Positions 1 through 6,605 of a DNA stretch of 7,246 bases are shown here, piece by piece. The stretch comes from DATLSM01 sp035534175 (GTDB lineage: Bacteria > Actinomycetota > Thermoleophilia > Solirubrobacterales > 70-9): assembly GCA_035534175.1 (NCBI GenBank), contig DATLSM010000028.1:1-7246 (forward strand), read 5' to 3'. The notes under the pieces are model-generated. The model had not been told where the DNA came from. It was given only the letters and a program-made list of their open reading frames with translations, and made no database searches. How positions within the stretch are numbered: position 1 is the stretch's first letter; each line of letters opens with the position of its first letter. The position numbers and the translations under genes are program-made.

Positions 1-185
1 GGTCGAGACATGTACTCGGTCGCGGAGATCGGGCCGTTTCTCTTCTCCAGCGAGGTGAAGGCGGCACCCCGGCTGAGTCCCTTGCGGTGCCCCAATGCTT
101 TCCACTTGCCCTGCGCATTGCGGTAGCGGAAGTCGTAGATCACCTTCCCGACTGTAGCCGATGCCCGCGGGGCGCGGTGCGAAGT
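1..185 (-). CDS. Unidentified protein fragment running off the left edge (possible integrase-type N-terminal region)
   Basis: A minus-strand frame is open from a stop at 186-188 down to the window edge. From about position 149 it reads like genuine protein: GKVIYDFRYRNAQGKWKALG is followed by a basic stretch, a hydrophobic AAFTSLEK segment and GPISATEYM. The only usable start I see is a GTG at 143-141, directly preceded by GGGAAG, which is too close to be a good ribosome binding site. The piece may therefore be internal to a longer, broken gene. The pattern of aromatic and Arg residues followed by a polar Gly-Lys turn resembles the small arm-binding domain at the start of some tyrosine recombinases, and the tRNA-like end at 1358-1392 would suit an integrase nearby. 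That identification is a guess. About 60 residues are visible and no catalytic residues can be seen. It could equally be another DNA-binding or sensory fragment. Confidence 0.3.
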
Positions 186-188
186 TCA

Positions 189-435
189 GTATTTCGGCCC
201 AAAGGCATGCAGGCAATCGGCCGGCGAGGGACTCCGAACAGCGGCTCAGGCCTTCTGGCGCGAAACCAATCAGCGCGGGGGATTATGTTGGAGGTTGGGA
301 TGGACGCGCGTTTAGCAATGATGCTTCAACAGTGGCGCGGCGGTTGGTGTGGGTGACACGGGGACGGGCGTAAAGGGCGGGTCAGCCCATATGTTCTGGC
401 CGACGCTGGGTAAAGATCGATTGCCCCTGCCGCCG
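189..435. other. Stretch with no supported gene
   Basis: Both strands are interrupted by stops or give implausible, Arg/Ser-rich translations. The only local signal is a good GGAGG at 290-294 in front of an ATG at 300, opening an 18-codon frame that ends at 356. I do not call it as a gene. No repeat, tRNA or clear terminator was seen here. Confidence 0.4.
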
Positions 436-1045
436 TTACTGTGGCACTCTCGCCGGCCGGTCGACTAACAGCCGCAAGCGAGCCGTCGCTCCGAGTTGGG
501 CTTTATCTTCAGCTTCCATTGCTTCGATTGCTGACTTCTGTTTCAGACGCCACCACTGCTGCTTTGGCTTCTGTGCCTTTCGTTTCTGCCGCTGTGGTTA
601 CACCCAGACAGCGGCTTCCGCGGTTCGGGCGTTTTCGAGCATCGTTTCCGCGGTCACTACTTCTTCGGCGGCTTTGACTTCTGGGGCCTTCGCTTTTGTG
701 AGGTTCGATTCTGCTGCTTCAGTTGCTTCGACGACTTCGCTTAGCACGACCTTTTCTGTGGGAACCCCCGTTTCATCTGTCGCCACTTCCGTGGCAGCTT
801 CAGCTTCATCTTGTTCTGCTTCATCGGCGCTGACTTCACCCGCGGCCCGGCTTTTGCGCCGCTTTGGCAGTGGTGAGTGTGGCTTCTTCTGCCGTGACTT
901 CTGACGCAGCTTCAGCTTCTGCCGCTCTGGCTTCTTCAGCCTTCAGTTCGGCTTCTGCGGCGATTCCGAAGTTCCGTTCTCCCGTGGCTTTTTTGGCCCG
1001 GGCTTCTTCGGCTTCGGCTTCGGCTGGAGCGCAGCTACGCGCGAT
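436..1045 (-). pseudogene. Frame-shifted remnant of an Ala/Glu/Lys-rich protein
   Basis: On the minus strand nearly the whole stretch can be read as an acidic, Ala/Glu/Lys-rich low-complexity protein, but only by changing frame. One frame runs from about 1045 to a stop at 836-838 and includes runs such as KAEEARAAEAEAASEVTAEE. A second continues from about 837 to a stop at 598-600, with EVSADEAEQDEAEAATEV at its start. A third is best from 598 to about 536 (TTAAETKGTEAKAAVVASET). After that the second frame becomes best again (IEAMEAEDKAQ) until a stop at 436-438. No single frame has a convincing start or spans the stretch. The composition suggests a coiled-coil or disordered tail, as in some histone-like or envelope proteins, but the family cannot be named. 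The alternative is non-coding repetitive DNA built from GGCTTC/CTTCTG units, which would give the same Glu/Ala bias by chance. Confidence 0.35.
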
Positions 1046-1138
1046 CAGGCGAACGATCGGCCGATGGTGGTGACTGGCGTAGGCATTTGTCGGCGACCGC
1101 TGGTTATCTACGATGACCCTATGGTCAATGTTCTAATC

Positions 1139-1273
1139 TCAGTCGACGATGCCCTGGGGCGGCCCAGGGTGCAGCACATCAGCCGGGACGAACAGATCGT
1201 AGATCGTGCGTCCGATCCTGCGGCGCCGCTCGCCGAGGTCAGTGCCAGCTGCGGGCCTCCGCGCTCGATCCGG
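1139..1273 (-). pseudogene. Short protein-like 3' fragment without a start
   Basis: The minus-strand frame opens after a TAG at 1274-1276 and ends at TGA 1139-1141, giving 44 codons without ATG, GTG or TTG near the beginning. The second half reads like a natural protein end: GRTIYDLFVPADVLHPGPP, then QGIVD before the stop. The basic segment GERRRRIGRT precedes it. I do not recognise the family. The lack of a start and the position just inside the tRNA-like end at 1358-1392 fit a gene tail left behind by rearrangement. The alternative is a chance open frame in GC-rich DNA. Confidence 0.22.
1152..1169. other. Perfect 7-bp inverted repeat
   Basis: CCCTGGG at 1152-1158 pairs perfectly with CCCAGGG at 1163-1169 across a GCGG loop, and a further G-T pair is possible at 1151/1170. 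Neither strand has a T-run after the stem, so it is not a classical intrinsic terminator. It lies inside the 1139-1273 fragment, and Pro/Gly codons (PGPPQG) may account for it. A regulatory role cannot be shown. Confidence 0.35.
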
Positions 1274-1277
1274 CTAC

Positions 1278-1322
1278 TTGACTACATATCGCTCCGATTC
1301 AGCTGTGAATTGCCTTTATAGT
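1278..1322 (+). promoter_or_regulatory. Weak promoter candidate in an AT-rich pocket
   Basis: This is the most AT-rich patch near the three-gene set. It holds TTGACT at 1278-1283 and TATAGT at 1317-1322. The two boxes are 33 bases apart, too far to form one sigma-70 promoter, and neither has a good partner at 16-18 bases. TATAGT alone could act as a -10 element about 80 bases before the ATG at 1404. The call rests only on composition and position. Confidence 0.15.
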
Positions 1323-1357
1323 GCCGTTTGCTGCGCTCCAACGCTTGCACCTTTCCA

Positions 1358-1392
1358 GTCGAAGGTCGTGGGTTCGATTCCCATCGGGCGCA
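1358..1392 (+). other. tRNA 3'-end remnant (T arm and 3' acceptor strand); possible attachment-site scar
   Basis: The sequence contains a textbook tRNA 3' portion. There is a variable-loop-like AGGTC at 1363-1367, a T stem GTGGG at 1368-1372 pairing with CCCAT at 1380-1384 around the loop TTCGATT, then an acceptor-like CGGGCGC at 1385-1391 and a discriminator A at 1392. No CCA is encoded; TGG follows. No proper 5' half exists: no GCGCCCG strand, no D arm and no paired anticodon stem in register. An imperfect 5' strand GCGCTCC at 1333-1339 could pair with six of the seven acceptor bases, and ACCTT (1349-1353) can pair with AAGGT (1362-1366). A shortened tRNA-like fold lacking a D arm is therefore possible. 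Integrative elements commonly leave the 3' end of a tRNA gene at one junction, which is the simplest reading. The remnant ends 11 bases before the next gene. Confidence 0.6.
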
Positions 1393-1403
1393 TGGAATAG
1401 AAG

Positions 1404-3590
1404 ATGACCCCCGAGAAAGCGACCTATCAGGCCGGAGCGGTGGAGGCCGCCCGGCAGGAGGCTTGGTCGTGCCGGCGGGCCTTCGACACGCCCGCATTCG
1501 CCGCGGGGCAGACCGCGGTCTACGTGAAGCCCTCGAGCCCGTTCACCTCGGGCAACCTTCACATGGGCCATGTGCGCGACTACGCGATCGGCGATGCCTA
1601 CGCTCGTTTCCGCCGCGCCCGCGGCGACGTGGTGCTCTTCGGTTTCGGCTTCGACGCCTTCGGCCTGCCGGCCGAGTTGGCCGCGATCGAGCGCCGGGAG
1701 CCCCCGGCCGAGTGGGTGGAGCGAAGCGGCGAGCGGATGCTCGCCCAGATGAAGCGACTCGGCTTCTCCTTTGACTATGACCGCGTCTTCTACAGCTCGG
1801 ATGAGGGGCAGTACCGCTGGTCGCAGTGGCTCTTCCTCACCCTTCTGCACGCCGGCCTGATCTATCGCGACGACGCCACGGTGGATTGGTGCGACCACTG
1901 CCAGACGACGCTCGCAGCGCTGCAGGTGGAGGACGGCCGTTGCTGGCGCTGCCACAACGAGGTTCGGCTGATCCGCCGCCCGACCTGGTTCCTGCGCATC
2001 GCCCCGTTTCTTCAGGAGAACGACCGCAACCTCGCGGGGCTTGAACATTGGGATGAGCTCTCTCTCGCCACCCAGCGCTACATCCTGGGGCGCAGCGACG
2101 GGGTGGAGGCCGACCTGGAGGGACCCGACGGCCGGCCACTCACCGTTTTCACTCCCCACCGAGACGCGGTCGGCGAGGCTCGCTTCGTCCTCCTCTCGCC
2201 CCGCCACCCGGACATCGAGAGATGGATCGCCGAGCCCGGAGCCCGGTCGGACCTGGACGAGCTGCGCTCCGGGGGCTGGGATCGCGGCGCTCGTGACGCG
2301 ACGATGGTGCCGACAATAGACACTGGGGCCTCCGCCGTGGGGCCGGCGGGGGGCGAGCTGCCGGTGTTCGTCTCGCCGATCGTCGACGCTCGCTACGGAC
2401 CCTTCGCTGCGCTAGGTATCCCCGCGGTCGACGAGGCCGACGAGGCGATCGGTCGCCGGATGTCGCGCACCCCCGCCCAGGCCCCGGGGGCCTTTGGCCT
2501 CGAGCCGCAGTTGCGCGAGGCGACGCGCTACCGCGCCGCCGACTTCTCGATCTCCCGCCAGCGCTACTGGGGAACGCCGATCCCGATTGTCCACTGCGAG
2601 GGCTGCGGGCCTGTGCCGGTGTCGGTTGAGGAATTGCCGGTCCGCCTGCCGCGCGACATCGAGCCGACCGGCGAAGGCAACCCCCTGGCCGAGCGCCTCG
2701 ACTTCGCAGACGCCCCCTGCCCACGCTGCGGCGAGCCCGCCAAACGCGAGACCGACACCCTCGACTGCCATTTCGACGCGCTGTGGCTGTGGATCCCCGC
2801 CGCGGTTCCCCCCGCGGATCGGGCCGAGAGGATGTTCGAGCACCCCGACCTGCGTCACTGGCTGCCGGCTGAGCGGCTCGTCGCCGGCGCGGACTCCGGT
2901 AGCTTCGTCTTCGATCAGCGCGTTGTCACCAAGGCGCTGCGCGACATTGGTCCACTGTCCTTCCTCGCCGATGGCGAGCCCTTCGCCGGCTGCCTCTTCC
3001 ATGAGATGGTGATCGCCGAGGGGCGCAAGATGAGCAAGCACCTCGGTAACGTGGTCGATCCCGACGAGTTGGTCGAGCGCTACGGAGCCGACACTGTGCG
3101 CCTTGCCGTTCTCTACGCGGCGGGTCCTGCGAAGACGCTCAACTGGAACGATGGCGCGATCCGCTTCGCGCGCCGCTTTCTGGTGGGCCTGTGGGATTAC
3201 TCGCAGGCTCGCTTTGCCGCCCTCGAGCAGGCGCCGGTGGCCGCCGAGGTCGCCGCAGACACCCAGTTCCTGCGCGAGCGTCTGGGAAAATGGTGCGCCA
3301 ACGGACTGGAGCGGATAACGGGCGACCTCGAGGATCTGCAGATGCACAGGGCGGTGCGCGACGCGACGCGCCTCTTTGACCGCGTTCAGGACTTCGAGAA
3401 GCGCGTGCTCGCGCGACGCGGCGTGCTGTGCAGCGAGGATGCCGAGGCCCAAGTCTCAGCCCTGGTCCTGCTAGCCCAGGTTCTCGCGCCGTTGACCCCG
3501 CACCTCGCCGAGGAGCTGTTGATCGCCTCCGGCAGGGAGGACGGCGAGGGCCTGCTCGGGCCATGGCCGGATGCCAAAGACGTCCTGTAA
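1404..3590 (+). CDS. Divergent leucyl-tRNA synthetase paralogue (class I aminoacyl-tRNA synthetase-like)
   Basis: The 728-residue protein has LeuRS architecture. It carries an HIGH-type motif HMGH (residues 53-56, context SGNLHMGHVRDY), the DAFGLPAE segment (84-91) and a four-Cys zinc site (C163, C166, C180, C183). A shortened CP1 insertion (about 230-380) ends in SRQRYWG. A second four-Cys site (C398, C401, C439, C442), a KMSKH signature (542-546) and an alpha-helical anticodon-binding region (about 590-710) follow. Canonical LeuRS is usually above 800 residues; this one lacks the C-terminal domain. The usual leucine-pocket segments DSSWYF and GIEHAILH appear as DALWLW (458-463) and GADSGSFV (495-502). 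The CP1 threonine-rich editing motif appears as TPHRDAV. It should still form aminoacyl-adenylates, but probably not with leucine, and its acceptor (tRNA, carrier protein or small molecule) is unknown. The ATG at 1404 follows a weak AGAAG. It stands first of three genes. The family is sure; a housekeeping leuS role is unlikely. Confidence 0.9.
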   Translation: MTPEKATYQAGAVEAARQEAWSCRRAFDTPAFAAGQTAVYVKPSSPFTSGNLHMGHVRDYAIGDAYARFRRARGDVVLFGFGFDAFGLPAELAAIERREPPAEWVERSGERMLAQMKRLGFSFDYDRVFYSSDEGQYRWSQWLFLTLLHAGLIYRDDATVDWCDHCQTTLAALQVEDGRCWRCHNEVRLIRRPTWFLRIAPFLQENDRNLAGLEHWDELSLATQRYILGRSDGVEADLEGPDGRPLTVFTPHRDAVGEARFVLLSPRHPDIERWIAEPGARSDLDELRSGGWDRGARDATMVPTIDTGASAVGPAGGELPVFVSPIVDARYGPFAALGIPAVDEADEAIGRRMSRTPAQAPGAFGLEPQLREATRYRAADFSISRQRYWGTPIPIVHCEGCGPVPVSVEELPVRLPRDIEPTGEGNPLAERLDFADAPCPRCGEPAKRETDTLDCHFDALWLWIPAAVPPADRAERMFEHPDLRHWLPAERLVAGADSGSFVFDQRVVTKALRDIGPLSFLADGEPFAGCLFHEMVIAEGRKMSKHLGNVVDPDELVERYGADTVRLAVLYAAGPAKTLNWNDGAIRFARRFLVGLWDYSQARFAALEQAPVAAEVAADTQFLRERLGKWCANGLERITGDLEDLQMHRAVRDATRLFDRVQDFEKRVLARRGVLCSEDAEAQVSALVLLAQVLAPLTPHLAEELLIASGREDGEGLLGPWPDAKDVL

Positions 3591-3657
3591 ACCGGAAATA
3601 ACGAGACGAACGCCTCGCGGATCGCTAGCCTTAAGCCAGGCCAATGAGAGTCTGGGC

Positions 3658-4980
3658 ATGAATCAGCCGGGGTGGTCGGGTCCAGGACGGGGCGACGACG
3701 AGCGGTCGCGCACCCGCTCCTGCGCGACTGAGCTCATCTGCCGCGACTGCGGATACCGGACGGAGCTGGGCGAGGCGGCCTTCCGTTGTCCCTCCTGCGG
3801 CACCGGTCTCGACGTCGCCTACGACTACGAGCTGGCCGCCGAGCGAATCGCCGAGCGGGCGCTCAGCGAGCGCCCGCTCAATCTCTGGCGCTTCGAGGAG
3901 CTGATGCCGATCGTCAGCCGATATGCCGCCGAGCACGTCGGCCAGTTCTCAGGGCAGACGCCGCTAATCCGCGCCGAGCGTCTCAGTGCCGAGCTGGGCT
4001 TGCGCAATCTCTACCTCAAGGATGACTCGACCAACCGACCCTCACTGTCCTACAAGGACCGCGTCGTCGCGATGGCCGTCGCCCGGGCCCTCGAGCTGGG
4101 CAAGGAGGAGATCGGCTGCGTCTCCACGGGCAATGTTGGCACCGCCACCGCCGCTCTGGCCGCCAAGGCGGGGATCCGGCCCTACGTCTTCTATCCCGCC
4201 AACCTCGAGCGGGCCAAGGCCCGCAGCTGCCGCGCGCTCGGCGCCCAGGTTTGCGAGCTCGACGGCAACTACGACGAGGCCAACCGCGCCTGCCGAGACC
4301 TCGCCCTCGCCAGCGGAATCGAGTTCGCCAACATCACCCTACGGCCGTTCTACGCGGAGGGAGCCAAGACGCTCGCCTACGAGGTCGTCGAGCAGCTTGA
4401 TTGGCACTCGCCCGACCACATCGTGATGCCGGCCGCGGGAGGGACCCTCTCCTCCCGCGTGCATAAGGGCCTGAAGGAGCTGGAGGCCGTCGGCCTCGCC
4501 ACGACCGCACAAACCAAGCTCCACATCGGGCAACCAACCGGCTGCTCCCCGATCGCCAAGGCAATCGTCGAGGGCAGCGAGGAGATAGTCCCCCAGGAGC
4601 CCGAGACCTTGGCTCGCTCGCTGGCGATCGGCGCGCCCGGCGACGGTCCCCTGGTGGTCGAGGCGGTTCGCAGCCGCAGTGGCTCGGCCGCGTCCGCCGC
4701 GGACGGGGAGATCATCGAGGCGATGGAGTTGCTTGCCGCGACCGAGGGGGTCCTCACCGAGCCCGCTGGCGGAACCACCCTCGCCGCGACGATGAAGCTT
4801 GCTCAGCAGGGAGTCCTGGGCCCGGACGATGTCGTCGTCGTCGTGATCAGCGGCAATGGCCTGAAGACGCTAAGCGAGCAGCCCGTCAGACCCTGGCCGG
4901 AGATGGTCCCCTGCAACACCACCTCGATGGAGGAAGTGGTGATGGAGTTCCGCCACGACGGCGTCGTGGCGCCTAACTGA
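3658..4980 (+). CDS. thrC: Threonine synthase family PLP enzyme with N-terminal zinc ribbon
   Basis: Threonine synthase makes threonine from O-phosphohomoserine using pyridoxal phosphate. The 440-residue product has an N-terminal zinc ribbon (C28, C31, C44, C47, then VAYDYE), as in many archaeal and actinobacterial homologues. The PLP-lysine motif SLSYKDR places Lys at 133. An STGNVGTATAA loop (about 156-166) and a PAAGGTLSS loop (about 258-266) should bind substrate and cofactor phosphate. The segment RPFYAEGAKTLAYE and the late ISGNGLKT are typical of the family. I chose the ATG at 3658 because it gives a normal N-terminus just before the ribbon. An in-frame ATG at 3571 would add 29 unconserved residues and overlap the synthetase gene by 20 bases. 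From 3658 the gap to that gene is 67 bases, so co-transcription is likely. Related fold-type II enzymes do other beta- or gamma-replacements (cysteate synthase, for example), and pairing with a divergent synthetase makes a specialised substrate possible. The symbol denotes the family, not proven housekeeping function. Confidence 0.88.
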   Translation: MNQPGWSGPGRGDDERSRTRSCATELICRDCGYRTELGEAAFRCPSCGTGLDVAYDYELAAERIAERALSERPLNLWRFEELMPIVSRYAAEHVGQFSGQTPLIRAERLSAELGLRNLYLKDDSTNRPSLSYKDRVVAMAVARALELGKEEIGCVSTGNVGTATAALAAKAGIRPYVFYPANLERAKARSCRALGAQVCELDGNYDEANRACRDLALASGIEFANITLRPFYAEGAKTLAYEVVEQLDWHSPDHIVMPAAGGTLSSRVHKGLKELEAVGLATTAQTKLHIGQPTGCSPIAKAIVEGSEEIVPQEPETLARSLAIGAPGDGPLVVEAVRSRSGSAASAADGEIIEAMELLAATEGVLTEPAGGTTLAATMKLAQQGVLGPDDVVVVVISGNGLKTLSEQPVRPWPEMVPCNTTSMEEVVMEFRHDGVVAPN

Positions 4981-5047
4981 CGTCCAGCCGCCGCCCAAAC
5001 GCAGCGCGCCGCGCTCACCCTGAGGTCTTCCGTTCTCGCGGGTTGGC

Positions 5048-6538
5048 ATGCTGTCGGGCTCGATGATGCGCGCTCGAGTGACTCGTACCAATGCCCTGAT
5101 CGGCGCCCTTGTCCTGCTGGTCGCCGCGCTGATGCTGGTCTGCGACGGGACCCGTGACGGCGATCTGTACCTGCAGCTCCTCGGCGGACGGCTGATCGCC
5201 GAGCACGGGTTCACGAGCGTCGACCCATTTCGGACGATCGCCCAGGGCACCTCCTGGCTCAACCAACAGTGGCTGACCGAGCTGATCGTCTACCGGGTCG
5301 CCCAGGCGATCGGGGTTACAGGACTGACGATCGCCTACGCGGGACTGCTGGCGACGCCGCTCGCCCTGCTGCTATGGCTCTGCCGGCGCAAGGGACCGCT
5401 GATGATGGCGGTCCTAACCGCGCTGTATTGCCCCGGGTTGTGGGAGGTCGTCCATCCACGCGCGGCAGGCTTCACCCTGCTCGCCTTCTCCGTCTTGGCG
5501 AGCATCGTCGCCTTGACCTGGCTGGCGCCGAGGTCCTCGCCGGGGGCCGGCCGTCGGTTCCGCTACGGCATCCCGGCGATCCTCCTCGTCTTCGCGCTCT
5601 GGGCGAACCTTCACGGGGGGTTCATCGCCGGCCTGCTGTTGATTGGCGCTGTAACCGTGGGGCTGGGGCTCGACCGCCTGCGCGGGCTCTCGGAAGCGGT
5701 TGGGGCCCACCGCCTCGCCGTGCTGTGCCTGACCGGTGTCCTCGCCGCTGTCACGATCACCGTGGCGACTCCGCTTGGTGCCCACATCTGGGCCTATCTG
5801 CTCAGCTTTCGCAATCCTGCGATCGCGTTCGTAAGCAGCGAATGGGAACCCTCGCTGGGGTCGCCGCCGGCGATGGCCTACCTGACCGTGGCCGCTGTCT
5901 TCTCCGTTTGGCTCTGGCTCAGAACGCAATCTCCGCGACCCCTGGGCCCGCTGCTGGTAACCGCGGGCTTCCTCGTCTTTGGGGTTCTGGCGCTGCGCAA
6001 CCTGATCTTCGTCGGTCCGGCGCTGGCCCTGCAGATTGCGGTCTCAGCTCCCGACCGCGAGACGATCGTGCCACGGTCGGTGATCGGACTGGCCGTTGCG
6101 GCGTCCGCTGTCGCCCTCGCCACCTGGGCTGCGACCGTGGGCCCGGCGCACAATGAAGCGCCGCTGGGGTCCAGGCTCGTCGACTACGCCACTGAACACC
6201 CTCCGCGAGAAGGCCATATAGCCAGCTACGCGAGCGTCGGTTCCTACATGCTGTGGCACGCTCCGCAGACTCCGGTCGAGCTCGACGGGTGGCTGGAGCA
6301 CTTCTCGCCCGTGGAGCTCCGCGGCACCTACGCCGTGCTCGACGGGAGGAGGTCCAATCCCACCCATCTCGTCTCCCACTTGCACATCGGCGCCGTGATC
6401 GCCGATCGCCGCGTCGCGATCGCCGCCCTGCTCGCGCATGGCTTCACGGAGAAGCTGAGGACCCCCGAAGGCGTCTACCTGGTCCGCCGCGCGACGGCGA
6501 CTCGACACCGCCAGCCAGCTCACCCGACGAGGTTCTAG
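5048..6538 (+). CDS. Polytopic membrane protein, GT-C glycosyltransferase-like
   Basis: The 496-residue protein has about ten to eleven hydrophobic segments, roughly at 15-32, 92-112, 118-132, 141-160, 174-188, 191-208, 222-242, 276-292, 298-315, 317-333 and 343-364. A soluble C-terminal region of about 130 residues follows. After the first segment comes RDGDLYLQLLGGRLIAEHGF, then TSVDPF and NQQWLTELIVY. Acidic residues (D37, D39) in the first outer loop are where GT-C enzymes place catalytic or metal-binding residues. The motifs HPRAAGFTLL and WANLHGGF are shared with a large family of uncharacterised bacterial membrane proteins of this layout, to my recollection. Such enzymes would move sugars from lipid-linked donors outside the membrane, but no activity is shown. 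The start is uncertain: no strong ribosome binding site is visible, and ATGs at 5063 and 5066 are alternatives. It lies 67 bases after the threonine synthase-like gene, so it may be in the same transcript or simply be a neighbour. Confidence 0.75.
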   Translation: MLSGSMMRARVTRTNALIGALVLLVAALMLVCDGTRDGDLYLQLLGGRLIAEHGFTSVDPFRTIAQGTSWLNQQWLTELIVYRVAQAIGVTGLTIAYAGLLATPLALLLWLCRRKGPLMMAVLTALYCPGLWEVVHPRAAGFTLLAFSVLASIVALTWLAPRSSPGAGRRFRYGIPAILLVFALWANLHGGFIAGLLLIGAVTVGLGLDRLRGLSEAVGAHRLAVLCLTGVLAAVTITVATPLGAHIWAYLLSFRNPAIAFVSSEWEPSLGSPPAMAYLTVAAVFSVWLWLRTQSPRPLGPLLVTAGFLVFGVLALRNLIFVGPALALQIAVSAPDRETIVPRSVIGLAVAASAVALATWAATVGPAHNEAPLGSRLVDYATEHPPREGHIASYASVGSYMLWHAPQTPVELDGWLEHFSPVELRGTYAVLDGRRSNPTHLVSHLHIGAVIADRRVAIAALLAHGFTEKLRTPEGVYLVRRATATRHRQPAHPTRF

Positions 6539-6554
6539 AGCTCGATCGACATCT

Positions 6555-6572
6555 CCTGCCCGAAATGGCAGG
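6555..6572. terminator. Hairpin between convergent genes, possible bidirectional terminator
   Basis: CCTGCC at 6555-6560 pairs perfectly with GGCAGG at 6567-6572 across a CGAAAT loop. It lies 17 bases after the stop of the plus-strand membrane protein and about 33 bases beyond the stop of the minus-strand gene, where a shared terminator is expected. There is no T-run on either side, so termination is inferred from stem and position only. Confidence 0.35.
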
Positions 6573-6605
6573 TCTCTGCGGGCGGGAACCTCGAGCCCTC
6601 TGGCA

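Noticed and set aside
300..356. 18-codon ORF with a good GGAGG five bases upstream, product ending WRGGWCG
   Set aside because: The ribosome-site match is attractive, but there is no downstream gene for a leader peptide to control and no other support. Such matches occur by chance in G-rich sequence.
540..1025. CRISPR array suggested by recurring GGCTTC/CTTCTG words
   Set aside because: The units are six to eight bases long, irregularly spaced and lack unique spacers between identical repeats.
441..1073. Plus-strand Ser/Ala-rich open frames over the low-complexity stretch
   Set aside because: They are short, have no ribosome sites and consist of Ser/Ala/Phe runs that are the antisense reflection of the minus-strand Glu/Ala bias.
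1321..1392. Complete tRNA gene (the 72-base span and a possible UCC in the loop position invite the call)
   Set aside because: The anticodon stem does not pair in register, there is no D arm, and the acceptor pairs only partly. Only the 3' third fits a tRNA.
1300..1403. T-box riboswitch upstream of a synthetase-type gene
   Set aside because: The conserved T-box sequence (AGGGTGGNACCGCG type) is absent, and no specifier stem or terminator/antiterminator pair can be drawn.
1299..2207. 302-codon minus-strand open frame opposite the synthetase gene
   Set aside because: It is the antisense of a well-supported gene in GC-rich DNA. Its end reads GNRTH across the tRNA-like segment, a pattern typical of spurious proteins translated from antisense tRNA.
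2412..3452. 346-codon minus-strand open frame
   Set aside because: It is an antisense shadow of the synthetase paralogue, caused by high GC at third positions.
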